DNA of 64,000 nt from an uncultured Collinsella sp. (lineage in GTDB: Bacteria; Actinomycetota; Coriobacteriia; Coriobacteriales; Coriobacteriaceae): positions 1-64,000 of the forward strand of contig CAKUHP010000001.1 in the NCBI GenBank assembly GCA_934658705.1, read 5' to 3'. Positions within the stretch are counted from its first letter, which is position 1. Each line of letters opens with the position of its first letter. This document shows, piece after piece, positions 17,479-26,127 of this stretch. The notes below the pieces were generated by a model, which saw only the letters and a list, made by a program, of their open reading frames with translations, did not search any database and had not been told where the DNA came from. Made by a program: the position numbers and the translations under genes.

Positions 17479-17517
17479 AATGCGACAAAGGTCCTGCTCC
17501 TTTGCCGCATTATTTTT
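17479..17517 (+). terminator. Intrinsic terminator after the YoaK-like gene
   Basis: A 13-bp stem with one mismatch (AATGCGACAAAGG, 17479-17491, with 17499-17511) is followed by ATTTTTC, starting 4 bp after the stop codon. Confidence 0.9.
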
Positions 17518-17524
17518 CATCTTG

Positions 17525-17542
17525 TGTTGAAACGCTTTAACA
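17525..17542. promoter_or_regulatory. LacI-type operator-like palindrome upstream of fucO
   Basis: TGTTGAAACGCTTTAACA is an imperfect 18-bp palindrome centred on CG, the form bound by LacI/CcpA-family repressors. A related half-site (AAAGCGTT) occurs inverted about 33 bp downstream. The gene start is 99 bp away. No LacI-family gene is in the window. Confidence 0.4.
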
Positions 17543-17640
17543 ATTTTGATGTTCTCGCGAAAATTTCGTTTCAAAAGCGTTAGGATGGGACTCATAGCGC
17601 GGGGCGTAATGGGTGCTCCGCACACGATGGGAGGCTATCA

Positions 17641-18807
17641 ATGGCTAATCGTTTCGTTCTCAACACCATTTCTTACCATGGTTCTGGCGCCATCAAGGAG
17701 ATTCCCGGCGAGCTCCAGCGTCGCGGCTACAAGAAGATTTTCGTCTGCTCCGACCCCGATCTGGTCAAGTTTGGCGTTACCGCCAAGGTGACCGACGAGC
17801 TCGACGCCGCCGGCATCGCTTGGAGCCTCTACTCCGAGATTAAGCCCAACCCCACCATCCAGAACGTCAAGGACGGCGTTGAGGCCTTTAAGGCTGCCGA
17901 GGCTGACGCTATCGTGACCATCGGTGGCGGCTCCTCCATGGACACCGCTAAGGCCATCGGCATCATCATCAACAACCCCGAGTTCGCCGATGTTCGTAGC
18001 CTCGAGGGCGTCGCTCCGACCAAGAACCACGCCGTGTTCACCATCGCCGTGCCGACGACCGCCGGTACCGCCGCTGAGGTGACCATCAACTACGTCATTA
18101 CCGACCCCGAGAAGGTCCGCAAGTTCGTGTGCGTCGACACCAACGACGCTCCCGAGGTCGCCGTCGTCGACCCCGACATGATGGCTTCCATGCCCGCCGG
18201 CCTCACCGCCTCCACCGGTATGGACGCTCTGACCCACGCCATCGAGGGCTACACCACCAAGGGTGCCTGGGAGCTCTCCGACATGTTCCACTTTGAGGCT
18301 ATCAAGCTGATCAGCGAGAACCTGCGCGACTCCGTCGCCGAGGCCAAGTCCGGCCAGCCCGGCTCCGGCCGTGAGGGCATGGCCCTTGGTCAGTATGTCG
18401 CCGGCATGGGCTTCTCCAATGTTGGCCTGGGCATCGACCACGCCATGGCTCACACCCTGTCCGCTCACTACGACACCCCGCACGGCGTCGCTTGCGCCAT
18501 GCTGCTGCCGATCGCCATGGAGTTCAACAAGCCGGTCTGCGCCGAGCGCCTGGCCAAGGTCGCCGTCGCCATGGGCGTTGACACCACGGGCATGAGCACC
18601 GACGAGGCCGCCGACGCTGCCATCGCCGCCGTCAAGCAGCTCTCCGCCGACGTGAACATCCCGCACGTCTGCGAGGCCATGAAGGCTGACGAGATCGAGG
18701 TCCTGGCCAAGGACGCCATGGCCGACGCCTGCTTCCCGGGCAACCCGCGCGAGGCGACGCTCGACGACGTCATCGAGCTCTTCAAGAAGATCTGCCCGGC
18801 TGCCTAA
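17641..18807 (+). CDS. fucO: Lactaldehyde reductase / iron-dependent 1,2-propanediol dehydrogenase
   Basis: This 388-residue group III iron-dependent alcohol dehydrogenase reduces L-lactaldehyde to 1,2-propanediol with NADH during anaerobic fucose or rhamnose use. Long stretches match E. coli FucO as I know it, including NNPEFADVRSLEG, PTTAGTAAEVTINYVITD and MALGQYVAGMGFSNVGLG. The NAD motif GGGS (96-98) and all metal ligands are present: Asp195, His199, His267 and His281. ATG follows GGGAGG. It stands alone between a terminator and an operator-like palindrome on one side and a terminator on the other. Fuc or Rha catabolic genes are not nearby, so a general aldehyde-reducing role is also possible. 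Confidence 0.92.
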   Translation: MANRFVLNTISYHGSGAIKEIPGELQRRGYKKIFVCSDPDLVKFGVTAKVTDELDAAGIAWSLYSEIKPNPTIQNVKDGVEAFKAAEADAIVTIGGGSSMDTAKAIGIIINNPEFADVRSLEGVAPTKNHAVFTIAVPTTAGTAAEVTINYVITDPEKVRKFVCVDTNDAPEVAVVDPDMMASMPAGLTASTGMDALTHAIEGYTTKGAWELSDMFHFEAIKLISENLRDSVAEAKSGQPGSGREGMALGQYVAGMGFSNVGLGIDHAMAHTLSAHYDTPHGVACAMLLPIAMEFNKPVCAERLAKVAVAMGVDTTGMSTDEAADAAIAAVKQLSADVNIPHVCEAMKADEIEVLAKDAMADACFPGNPREATLDDVIELFKKICPAA

Positions 18808-18862
18808 CATGGTTCGGCGGGCCCCTGCCCGTTAGCCCCAGAATCGTCCTCGGACATGTCGG

Positions 18863-18903
18863 AAGCCCCCGCTGCGCACTTCGTGCGGCGGGGCCTCTTT
18901 TGT
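18863..18903 (+). terminator. Intrinsic terminator of fucO
   Basis: A strong GC-rich stem (GCCCCCGCTGCGCAC with GTGCGGCGGGGC) and a very short loop are followed by CTCTTTTGTC, about 60 bp after the stop codon. Confidence 0.85.
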
Positions 18904-18904
18904 C

Positions 18905-19395
18905 TCATGGATGTCTCCTGAACTGGCGGTTAGAACGTGTTGTGAACAGGTGGGGGTAGGGGGCGCGTGCATTTTTGAGAGTATTCTGCAGGCCAAGTGG
19001 GCTGCATACACTTCAAACGGGATTTTTGGGGTTCCAAGTGTTAATAAGCGGTTGGGTTTGATGGTGGAATCCCGGTTGGCGGGACAATTTGTTCGTTCTA
19101 AGCTGCATTGGGTCCCAAATATAGATGGGATGTACGGTTTTTGCCGCTTTCTGATGGCCCTAGCAGGCGCTGCGCTGCTGAATACTCCGTATTTTGCACG
19201 GTCCGGGGCGGGGTACCTAAAGCCAAAGTGCGTATGCGCTCTCATTGTATGCAATTTACAACGAGATTTATGCAAAATGGAAATTGAAAATGGATTGCTT
19301 TCCAAAACCAATACACTGGGTTTTGCAGCGGTCCGGTTTTCCCGCGTCCTGTGTTTTCGCTGTGGGTAAAATCGACGTCATCTCAAGTTTCGCAT
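18905..19395. other. About 490 bp gene-free, AT-richer interval
   Basis: Base composition drops compared with the flanking genes, with AT-rich patches near 19010-19060 and 19250-19320. Overlapping open frames of about 150 codons exist on both strands, but neither has a ribosome site, GC3 bias or a recognisable domain. Small inverted repeats occur (TGCAG/CTGCA around 18986-19005; CGGGATT/AATCCCG near 19018-19075). It may be a long promoter region, an unrecognised RNA or decayed sequence; nothing specific can be supported. Confidence 0.5.
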
Positions 19396-19407
19396 GGAAG
19401 GGTTCGT

Positions 19408-20451
19408 ATGGCTTCTAATAATGACGCTTTGCCGGAGGGGACGCTCTCCTTTATCACTGACCAGCTTAAGGCGCTGACTTCTATTGCTTCTCCTACGGGC
19501 TATACCCGCGCGGCTACTGATTATCTGATGGAGACGCTGCGCGATATGGGGTTTGGGCCCGAGCGTTCTAATAAGGGCAATGTCCTGGTGGAGCTTGGTG
19601 GCGAGGGGGAGCCGCTCGTGTTGGCGAGCCATGTCGATACCCTGGGCGCCATGGTGCGCTCCATTAAGGAGAATGGCCGTTTGCGCCCTACGACCCTTGG
19701 TGGGCATCAGTGGTCTACGGCCGATGGCGAGAACTGCACTGTCTACACGCGCGATGACAATGTTTATACGGGTGTGGTCCTCAACACCGAGCCTTCGACA
19801 CATGTGGCCGATGAGCCGGTCAAGACTATCGAGAAGAACATGGAGATCTTGCTCGACGAGAATGTCGACAGCAAGGACGACGTGCTCGAGCTGGGTATTC
19901 AGACTGGCGATATCATCGCCATGGACCCGCGCACCACGGTGACGGAGAGTGGCTACATCAAGAGCCGCTTCCTGGACGACAAGCTGTCTGCGGCGATTCT
20001 GCTGGGTTTGGCCCGCGCCGTCGCAAATGGCGAGGTGACGCTTTCGCGCAAGGTGTCGCTGCTCTTCACCGTGTACGAGGAGGTCGGCCATGGCGGCGCC
20101 TTTGTACCGGCCGACACGCGCGAGATGATCAGTGTGGACATGGGCTGCGTGGGCGACGACCTGGGCTGCACTGAGCGTATGGTGTCGATCTGCGCCAAGG
20201 ATTCGGGCGGTCCGTACAACTATGACCTGGTGACGACGCTGTCCAACATTGCGCGTGAGCTGGAGCTCGACTACGCCATCGACGTGTACCCGCATTACGG
20301 CTCCGATGTCGAGGCCACGCTTTCGGCCGGCTATGACATTCGCCACGGACTGATTGGCCCCGGCGTGTACGCAAGCCACAACTACGAGCGCAGCCACATC
20401 GACGGCGTGCGCAACACCTACGAGCTGGTCCGCGCCTACGTCCAGCGATAG
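19408..20451 (+). CDS. M42-family metallopeptidase (glutamyl aminopeptidase-like)
   Basis: This 347-residue cytoplasmic aminopeptidase belongs to the dinuclear-metal M42 family, which forms tetrahedral dodecamers that trim peptides. Metal and catalytic motifs are present: LASHVDTLG with His75, RFLDDKLSAA with the bridging Asp, YEEVGHGG with the catalytic Glu pair, and a C-terminal His in ASHNYERSH. The ATG at 19408 is chosen because GGAAGGG lies just upstream; an ATG at 19351 would add a tail without homology. A terminator follows, so it is probably monocistronic. Preference for acidic or other N-terminal residues cannot be judged. Confidence 0.92.
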   Translation: MASNNDALPEGTLSFITDQLKALTSIASPTGYTRAATDYLMETLRDMGFGPERSNKGNVLVELGGEGEPLVLASHVDTLGAMVRSIKENGRLRPTTLGGHQWSTADGENCTVYTRDDNVYTGVVLNTEPSTHVADEPVKTIEKNMEILLDENVDSKDDVLELGIQTGDIIAMDPRTTVTESGYIKSRFLDDKLSAAILLGLARAVANGEVTLSRKVSLLFTVYEEVGHGGAFVPADTREMISVDMGCVGDDLGCTERMVSICAKDSGGPYNYDLVTTLSNIARELELDYAIDVYPHYGSDVEATLSAGYDIRHGLIGPGVYASHNYERSHIDGVRNTYELVRAYVQR

Positions 20452-20483
20452 GGGAGCAGTTTACGACTCGGCTGACCAATCGC

Positions 20484-20510
20484 TAAGGCCCGATTTCTCG
20501 GGCCTTTTTT
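20484..20510 (+). terminator. Intrinsic terminator of the M42 peptidase gene
   Basis: AAGGCCCGA and TCGGGCCTT form a stem with a 4-nt loop followed by TTTTT, 33 bp after the stop codon. Confidence 0.9.
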
Positions 20511-20589
20511 CGCTTTAGGTCGTTTAGCATTATGATGTATGTAATCTATTAACTAAACGCGTAAATTACTTAACGAGGTGATGCGGTGT

Positions 20590-21963
20590 ATGGATACGTC
20601 TGAGTACTTGTCTATGGGTGATGCCGCCCGCCTGTTGGGCGTTACGAAAGCCCGCATATCGCAACTTGCCGCATCGGGGACGCTTGTGTGCGATATTGTG
20701 GGCGGCCGGAAGATGGTCGAGTACAATTCTGCGATCGCCTACCAAAAGGTCCGCAAACGAGGACGCCGTCCTGCGGCCGATGTGGGACGCAAGTTTACGC
20801 TGATGTCAGCCGACCATGAGGTCGCGCATGTCTCATTTGATCCGACGCGCGAGTTTCCCTTCGAAATCGCCGAGGTCCTCGATGCGCAACGAATGCCGTT
20901 TGGCACATGCTCGAGCTCTTCTCCAACGGTGAATAAGCGGGAGCTCAACGCGTGGTGGGGGCATCGGTCGGTGCCCGACGTCCGCCCCGGACTCGTCTCG
21001 CGCTACCGTGAGTTGGGAATTGTCGACGGCGTTGAGGTGCCGGTTCAGTGCCTGGGCCTCTCGCTTTCGGATTGCTATTGGCTGCGGCCGGCCGATTGCG
21101 ACGAACTCAAATGGCAAAACATCAATTACTTTGAGAACGAATTTGAGCGATCGGCGCCCGAGGGGCGTTCGGGTTGGCTGGAGGGCATCGGTCTTAAAAA
21201 TCCCGACAACACATCCGAAGGCGAGCTTCCTAAATCGTGGATGATTCGCAACGGTGTTCGCGTTCTGGTCAAGGGGTGCGGGATGGACGATCAGCGTCCC
21301 TTTAACGAGGCGGTTGCAACGGCTCTACATCGTCGCTTGCTGTCGGAGGGCGAGTTTGTTCCTTACACGGTTGAGCGCATGTTCGATGGCCCCGTGTGCC
21401 TGTGTGAGGATTTTCTTGACGGCCGCGAGGAATATGTTCCGGCTGTTTACGTAAAGGGCGCCCTTGGCGGCCAGCGAGGAAGCTCGACGTACGACCGGTA
21501 CTGCCGCTTTCTTGGTAAGCATGGAGCAGACGAGGCTGCCGTGAGAAGATCTATGTCGCAGATGATCGTTTGTGATGCTCTTTTGGCTAACAGCGACCGC
21601 CATTGGCGAAACTTCGGCATCATCCGCAATGTCGACACTCTGGAGATAAAACCTGCTCCGTTGTTCGATAGCGGCAACTGCCTGTGGTACAACGTACCAA
21701 CTGCCGTGCTCGCAGCTGGGGAGTTTGGGTTTTCCGCTAAGCCGTTTGGGCCCGACCCTTCCGTCCAGCTGGCGCTTGCGGATTCGCTCGATTGGTTCGA
21801 TTCATCGCGGCTCAACGGATTTGTTGATGAGGCGATCGAGATTCTTTCGCAGAGCAAATGGGCCACGGCGGAGGGTCGACTCGAGGCCATCCGCCGCGGC
21901 CTCGAGCGTCGCGTAATCGGGGTTGGTGCCGCAGTTGAGGTACTTCGACACGTGCAGCGATAA
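20590..21963 (+). CDS. HTH protein fused to a HipA-like kinase domain
   Basis: The 457-residue chain begins with a MerR/excisionase-type helix-turn-helix (MGDAARLLGVTKARISQL, roughly residues 8-45). The C-terminal half resembles HipA-like kinases: DALLANSDRHWRNFG with candidate catalytic Asp336 and metal-binding Asn341, then LFDSGNCLW supplying the DxG-like Asp near 361. HipA kinases usually pair with a separate DNA-binding HipB antitoxin; here DNA binding is in the same chain and no HipB gene is adjacent. A 7-bp inverted repeat (CGTTTAG/CTAAACG, 20521-20559) upstream may be its operator. ATG 20590 is preferred by spacing from GAGG; 20581 is possible. The target is unknown. Confidence 0.7.
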   Translation: MDTSEYLSMGDAARLLGVTKARISQLAASGTLVCDIVGGRKMVEYNSAIAYQKVRKRGRRPAADVGRKFTLMSADHEVAHVSFDPTREFPFEIAEVLDAQRMPFGTCSSSSPTVNKRELNAWWGHRSVPDVRPGLVSRYRELGIVDGVEVPVQCLGLSLSDCYWLRPADCDELKWQNINYFENEFERSAPEGRSGWLEGIGLKNPDNTSEGELPKSWMIRNGVRVLVKGCGMDDQRPFNEAVATALHRRLLSEGEFVPYTVERMFDGPVCLCEDFLDGREEYVPAVYVKGALGGQRGSSTYDRYCRFLGKHGADEAAVRRSMSQMIVCDALLANSDRHWRNFGIIRNVDTLEIKPAPLFDSGNCLWYNVPTAVLAAGEFGFSAKPFGPDPSVQLALADSLDWFDSSRLNGFVDEAIEILSQSKWATAEGRLEAIRRGLERRVIGVGAAVEVLRHVQR

Positions 21964-21971
21964 ACCCGCGG

Positions 21972-23072
21972 CTACTTAAGCGCGCCGGTCACGGTGCCGC
22001 CGCCGAGGACGACGTCGCCGCGGTAGACTACGACGGCCTGGCCGGGGGCGATGGCTCGCTGCGGCTCGTCAAAGGTCAACAGCATCTGCCCGTCTTCGCC
22101 ACGCGTGAGGGTCGCCGCCTGGTCTTTCTGACGGTAGCGGTACTTGGCGCCCACGCGAATGCCGCCGGCGTCCAGCTCGGTCTCCATGCGCTCGTCCGGT
22201 GCGCTCCAGATCCACTCATCGGCCGTGAGCGCCACAGCGGTCAGGTCCTCGGCTTCACCCAGATGCACGGTGTTGTTGGCGGCGTCGATGCCCGTCACAT
22301 ACACGGGATGCGCCATCGCAACGCCCAGGCCCTTGCGTTGGCCGATGGTGTAGCGCAACGCGCCGTTGTGGCGCCCGACCACGCTGCCGTCGCGCCATAC
22401 GATGTCGCCCGGTGTGGCGGGATGTCCGCAGCGGCGCTCGATATAGCCCGCGTAGTCGCCGTCGGGGATAAAGCAGATGTCCTCGCTTTCGGCTTTCTTG
22501 GCGTTGGTAAAGCCCTGTTCGGCGGCAATGCGGCGCACATCGCGCTCTTTGTCCAGGCCTGCCAGCGGAAATATCGTGTGCGCGAGGCGCTCTTGCGTAA
22601 GCGAATACAAAAAGTAGCTTTGGTCTTTTTTGGGATCCTCGCCGCGGTGCAGCTGCCAGGTGCCATCGGGCGCTTGGCTCGTCTTGGCGTAGTGACCCGT
22701 GGCGATATAGTCGCAGCCCATGTCCAGCGCCGCATCGAGCAGCGCGCCAAACTTAATGTGGCGGTTGCAGATGATGCACGGATTGGGCGTCAGCCCTTCC
22801 TGGTAGGCGGTCACAAAGCGCTCGATCACGCTGCGGTCGAACGTCTGCTGCAGGTCGAGCACGTGGTGGGGGATGCCGATGCGCTCGGCAACGGCCTTGG
22901 CGTCGGCGATGTCGCGGTCGACTTTGCTCATACCCGTGACAGGATCGGGTGTGGGACAGGTGAGGCGCATGGTGGCGCCAACGCATTCGTAGCCCTGGCT
23001 TTTGAGCAGGTACGCGGTCACGCTGGAATCGACGCCGCCGCTCATGGCGACGAGCACGCGCTTGTTGTGCAT
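21972..23072 (-). CDS. mnmA: tRNA-specific 2-thiouridylase MnmA
   Basis: This 366-residue enzyme activates U34 of tRNA Lys/Glu/Gln with ATP and inserts sulfur as part of s2U synthesis. The PP-loop SGGVDSS (residues 11-17), nucleophile Cys99 in NPCIICN, and persulfide-carrying Cys200 in SEDICFIPDGDY are all present, and the length is normal. The ATG is preceded by AAGGAG. It lies downstream of cysK on the same strand but behind a terminator, and converges with the HipA-like gene, the stops being only 8 bp apart. Confidence 0.96.
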   Translation of the reverse strand: MHNKRVLVAMSGGVDSSVTAYLLKSQGYECVGATMRLTCPTPDPVTGMSKVDRDIADAKAVAERIGIPHHVLDLQQTFDRSVIERFVTAYQEGLTPNPCIICNRHIKFGALLDAALDMGCDYIATGHYAKTSQAPDGTWQLHRGEDPKKDQSYFLYSLTQERLAHTIFPLAGLDKERDVRRIAAEQGFTNAKKAESEDICFIPDGDYAGYIERRCGHPATPGDIVWRDGSVVGRHNGALRYTIGQRKGLGVAMAHPVYVTGIDAANNTVHLGEAEDLTAVALTADEWIWSAPDERMETELDAGGIRVGAKYRYRQKDQAATLTRGEDGQMLLTFDEPQRAIAPGQAVVVYRGDVVLGGGTVTGALK

Positions 23073-23099
23073 GGGGAGGTTCTCCTTGGTGGCATGCGG

Positions 23100-23140
23100 C
23101 CAAAAAAGAAAAGCGGCGCGGGAGGCTGGTTCCGCGCCGC
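23100..23140 (-). terminator. Intrinsic terminator of cysK (minus strand)
   Basis: Read on the minus strand, GCGGCGCGG pairs with CCGCGCCGC (23113-23121 and 23132-23140) and is followed by TTTTCTTTTTTG. It lies about 115 bp after the cysK stop and separates it from mnmA. Confidence 0.85.
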
Positions 23141-23253
23141 AGACATTGTAGCAAGTTCGGGTGCTTCGTGGGACACCCTAACGAGATGGGCTCAGGCCGC
23201 CAGAAGAGAGGGGAGACCGGCGTGCCTTGGGCTCATCCGTTCAACTGCAGGAA

Positions 23254-24192
<939 letters not shown>

Positions 24193-24251
24193 GATGAACC
24201 TCCAAAGTGTTCAAGCTGCTGGTTGCCGGGTGAATGACGACGTTTCTTATT

Positions 24252-24289
24252 AGCTAAACCCATAAACCTTATAGGTTGTTCGTTTAGCT
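24252..24289. promoter_or_regulatory. Nested palindromic operator between cysK and the Rrf2 gene
   Basis: An outer inverted repeat AGCTAAAC/GTTTAGCT (24252-24259 and 24282-24289) encloses an inner palindrome AACCTTATAGGTT (24265-24277). Position and symmetry suit a dimeric Rrf2 regulator binding both divergent promoters. CTAAAC/GTTTAG motifs also occur upstream of the HipA-like gene. Confidence 0.5.
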
Positions 24290-24444
24290 GTTGAAAAGCA
24301 TGGTAGACACTAAAGCCTACTAATGCAATAGGAAAAAGATATTTATTGCAAGATGATTAACCCGCTGGACTGGAACGGGAGTTTTCAAAACCACTTTTTC
24401 GGCTAGAATTGCTTCGAACAAAAGACCGAAAGGCAGCACTATAT

Positions 24445-24873
24445 ATGTTGGTTTCTACTAAGGGCAGGTACGCCCTGCGCGTTATGGTCGATCTGGCCGA
24501 GCACCAGGCGACCGGTCGTATCCCGCTTAAAGAGATTGCGGCGCGTCAGGGTATTTCCGAGAAATATCTCGAGAACATCTTGGCCACGCTCGTGCGCGCC
24601 AATATGCTCTCGGGCATGCGTGGCAAGGGCGGCGGCTATGTGCTCACGCGCCCGCCCGAGCAGTACACGGTGGGCGAGATCCTGCGCCTGACCGAGGGGA
24701 GTCTGGCGCCGGTCGCATGCTTGGACGGTGACTGCAAAGGTTGTTCGCGATCGGATGAGTGCCCCACGCTCGATGTGTGGAAGAACCTGGACAAGCTCAT
24801 CAACGATTACCTCGATGGCGTGACGCTCGACCAACTTGTTGCGCCCGACGAAGGCTACGACTACGTGATCTAG
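24445..24873 (+). CDS. Rrf2-family transcriptional regulator (IscR/CymR-like)
   Basis: This 142-residue winged-helix regulator begins with the family signature KGRYALRVMVDLA and has a recognition region around ISEKYLENILATL. A cysteine cluster CLDGDCKGCSRSDEC (near residue 92) could ligate an Fe-S cluster as in IscR. CymR-type members instead sense cysteine status through CysK. Divergence from cysK favours a sulfur or Fe-S role; no suf or isc genes are nearby. ATG 24445 follows AAAGGCAG at good spacing. Confidence 0.88.
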   Translation: MLVSTKGRYALRVMVDLAEHQATGRIPLKEIAARQGISEKYLENILATLVRANMLSGMRGKGGGYVLTRPPEQYTVGEILRLTEGSLAPVACLDGDCKGCSRSDECPTLDVWKNLDKLINDYLDGVTLDQLVAPDEGYDYVI

Positions 24874-24883
24874 CCCCACCTGT

Positions 24884-24906
24884 CATTTGGGGACGGGGTG
24901 GAAATG
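24884..24906. repeat. Decayed hairpin with TTTGGGGACGGGG core
   Basis: CATTT and AAATG pair around a loop GGGGACGGGGTGG, 11 bp after the Rrf2 stop. The core matches the hairpin family at 16546 and 36868, but the stem is only 5 bp. GTAGATTTTCT immediately follows and resembles the stem of the 12801 units. Confidence 0.5.
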
Positions 24907-24941
24907 GTAGATTTTCTCGCCCTCTAAGACTTGACAAATAA

Positions 24942-24979
24942 GAAGGCCGCCCATTTTTGCGATGGACGGCCTTCGTTTT
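24942..24979 (+). terminator. Terminator after the Rrf2 gene
   Basis: GAAGGCCGCCCAT (24942-24954) pairs with ATGGACGGCCTTC (24961-24973) with one mismatch and is followed by GTTTTG. The stem could also act for the convergent membrane-protein gene. Confidence 0.8.
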
Positions 24980-25008
24980 GAGTCGATGCGTTTGCGTGCC
25001 GGGGCGTT

Positions 25009-25374
25009 CTATTCTTCGGCGATGCTGTCGAGGATACTGCGCATGATGGACACTAGGATGCTGCCCATAAAGGCCGAGCCAAAGCCGGCGATGGAGATAC
25101 CGACGCCCAGCAGGTTGACCGACAGATAGCTGGCGAGCTCGAGCATAAAGCTATTGAGCACGAGTTGGAAAATGCCGAGGGTAATGATCGTGAGCGGCAG
25201 CGAGATGACCGTGAGGAACGGTTTGACGAACGAATCGACGATGTTGAGGAACAGTCCCACAAAGGCGAAGCAGACCCAGGCTTCGGCAAAGCCAAAGGGC
25301 TGGATGCCGGGGACGAGGAACGTGGCGATCGCGATGGCGATCGAGGTGAAGAGCCAGTTAAGCATGAAGCGCAT
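25009..25374 (-). CDS. Phage-holin-4-family small membrane protein (YvlD-like)
   Basis: This 121-residue protein is almost entirely hydrophobic, with four predicted membrane segments (starting LNWLFTSIAIAIATFLVPG). The pattern and the motif LFLNIVDSFVKPFLTVISLPLTI (split here as LNIVDSFVKPF and LTVISLPLTI) match the PF04020-type family of chromosomal small membrane proteins, which are not true phage holins. The start is the ATG at 25372-25374 (reverse) after AAAGGA; an upstream ATG lacks a ribosome site. No operon partner is seen; the function is unknown. Confidence 0.82.
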   Translation of the reverse strand: MRFMLNWLFTSIAIAIATFLVPGIQPFGFAEAWVCFAFVGLFLNIVDSFVKPFLTVISLPLTIITLGIFQLVLNSFMLELASYLSVNLLGVGISIAGFGSAFMGSILVSIMRSILDSIAEE

Positions 25375-25598
25375 GGCGTGAATCCTTTCTTGCGCGGGGG
25401 TTGCTGGCATCGCGTGAAGCGGCTTGCGGCGGCGATTTGGATGGTTGCGCGGGCGTGCCGCGGTGTTTGGGCGCCCATTGTCTCAAATATTCGTGGAGCT
25501 TACGTGCGCATTTGGTTTCGAAACGGCGTTCGTCCTGAAAAACGCGCCGCTGGCAGAGAGTCTTGTCGCTTTAGTTTGGTGGTGTGCTACACTGCTAC

Positions 25599-25651
25599 GG
25601 GCAAATGCCCCATGCATTGTTTTATTGCATAGTACGGGCGAACGATGCCCG
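25599..25651 (+). promoter_or_regulatory. Leader with three short hairpins before the YerC gene
   Basis: GGGCAAATGCCC (25599-25610), ATGCA..TGCAT (25612-25630) and CGGGC..GCCCG (25635-25651) follow one another about 50-100 bp before the start codon. The last lacks a T-tract. A -10-like TACACT lies at 25589-25594. A regulatory role is speculative. The wider 25411-25698 gap holds no gene. Confidence 0.3.
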
Positions 25652-25698
25652 ATGTCAGTATCAACTTCGATGCCTTTTGGCGGGTTTGGCGGTGATCG

Positions 25699-25998
25699 AT
25701 GAATATCGAGAACATGTTTGACAAGCCTGATGTCAAGCAGCTAGTCCACGCATTTAGTCTCTTGGATGACGAGAAGGATATCCAAGCGTTCTTGACCGAT
25801 ATCTGCACGCCGCGTGAGATCTGCGATCTTTCTCAGCGCCTGCAGGTCGCGCGTTATCTGGATGAGGGCGAGCCCTATGTTGAGGTTCAGGCCCGTACCG
25901 GCGCTTCGTCCACCACGGTGAGCCGTGTTTCCAAGGCGCTTAATGGCGAGTACGGCGGCTATCGCAAGATCCTCATCAAGCTGGAGGATGGCGAGTAA
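25699..25998 (+). CDS. YerC/YecD-family TrpR-like protein
   Basis: This 99-residue, helix-rich protein has the TrpR-type helix-turn-helix (TPREICDLSQRLQVARYLDEG, read here in two parts TPREICDLSQRL and QVARYLDEG, then GASSTTVSRVSKALNG). Members of the YerC/YecD group are TrpR-related DNA-binding proteins; in Firmicutes they lie near pcrA-ligA. Here the neighbour is the recombination pair addB-addA, starting 130 bp downstream but behind a terminator. No strong ribosome site is visible (GGCGGTGATCG). Regulated genes are unknown. Confidence 0.87.
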   Translation: MNIENMFDKPDVKQLVHAFSLLDDEKDIQAFLTDICTPREICDLSQRLQVARYLDEGEPYVEVQARTGASSTTVSRVSKALNGEYGGYRKILIKLEDGE

Positions 25999-26026
25999 GC
26001 CAACGGCAAAAAACGAATTGCACAGA

Positions 26027-26051
26027 GCCGCTCCTCCGGGGGCGGTTTTTT
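26027..26051 (+). terminator. Intrinsic terminator of the YerC gene
   Basis: A compact GC hairpin (GCCGCTCC with GGGGGCGG) followed by TTTTTT, about 30 bp after the stop codon. Confidence 0.85.
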
Positions 26052-26127
26052 GGTGTGGGGCCATGTTGTCCGCGTGGGCGGGTAGGATGGATGCATTGAT
26101 TATTGCGAACAGTTTGAGCGGAGGACC

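Noticed and set aside
18911-19369. Open frames of about 150 codons on both strands in the gap before the M42 gene
   Set aside because: No ribosome site, no GC3 bias, unusual composition and mutual overlap; neither looks coding.
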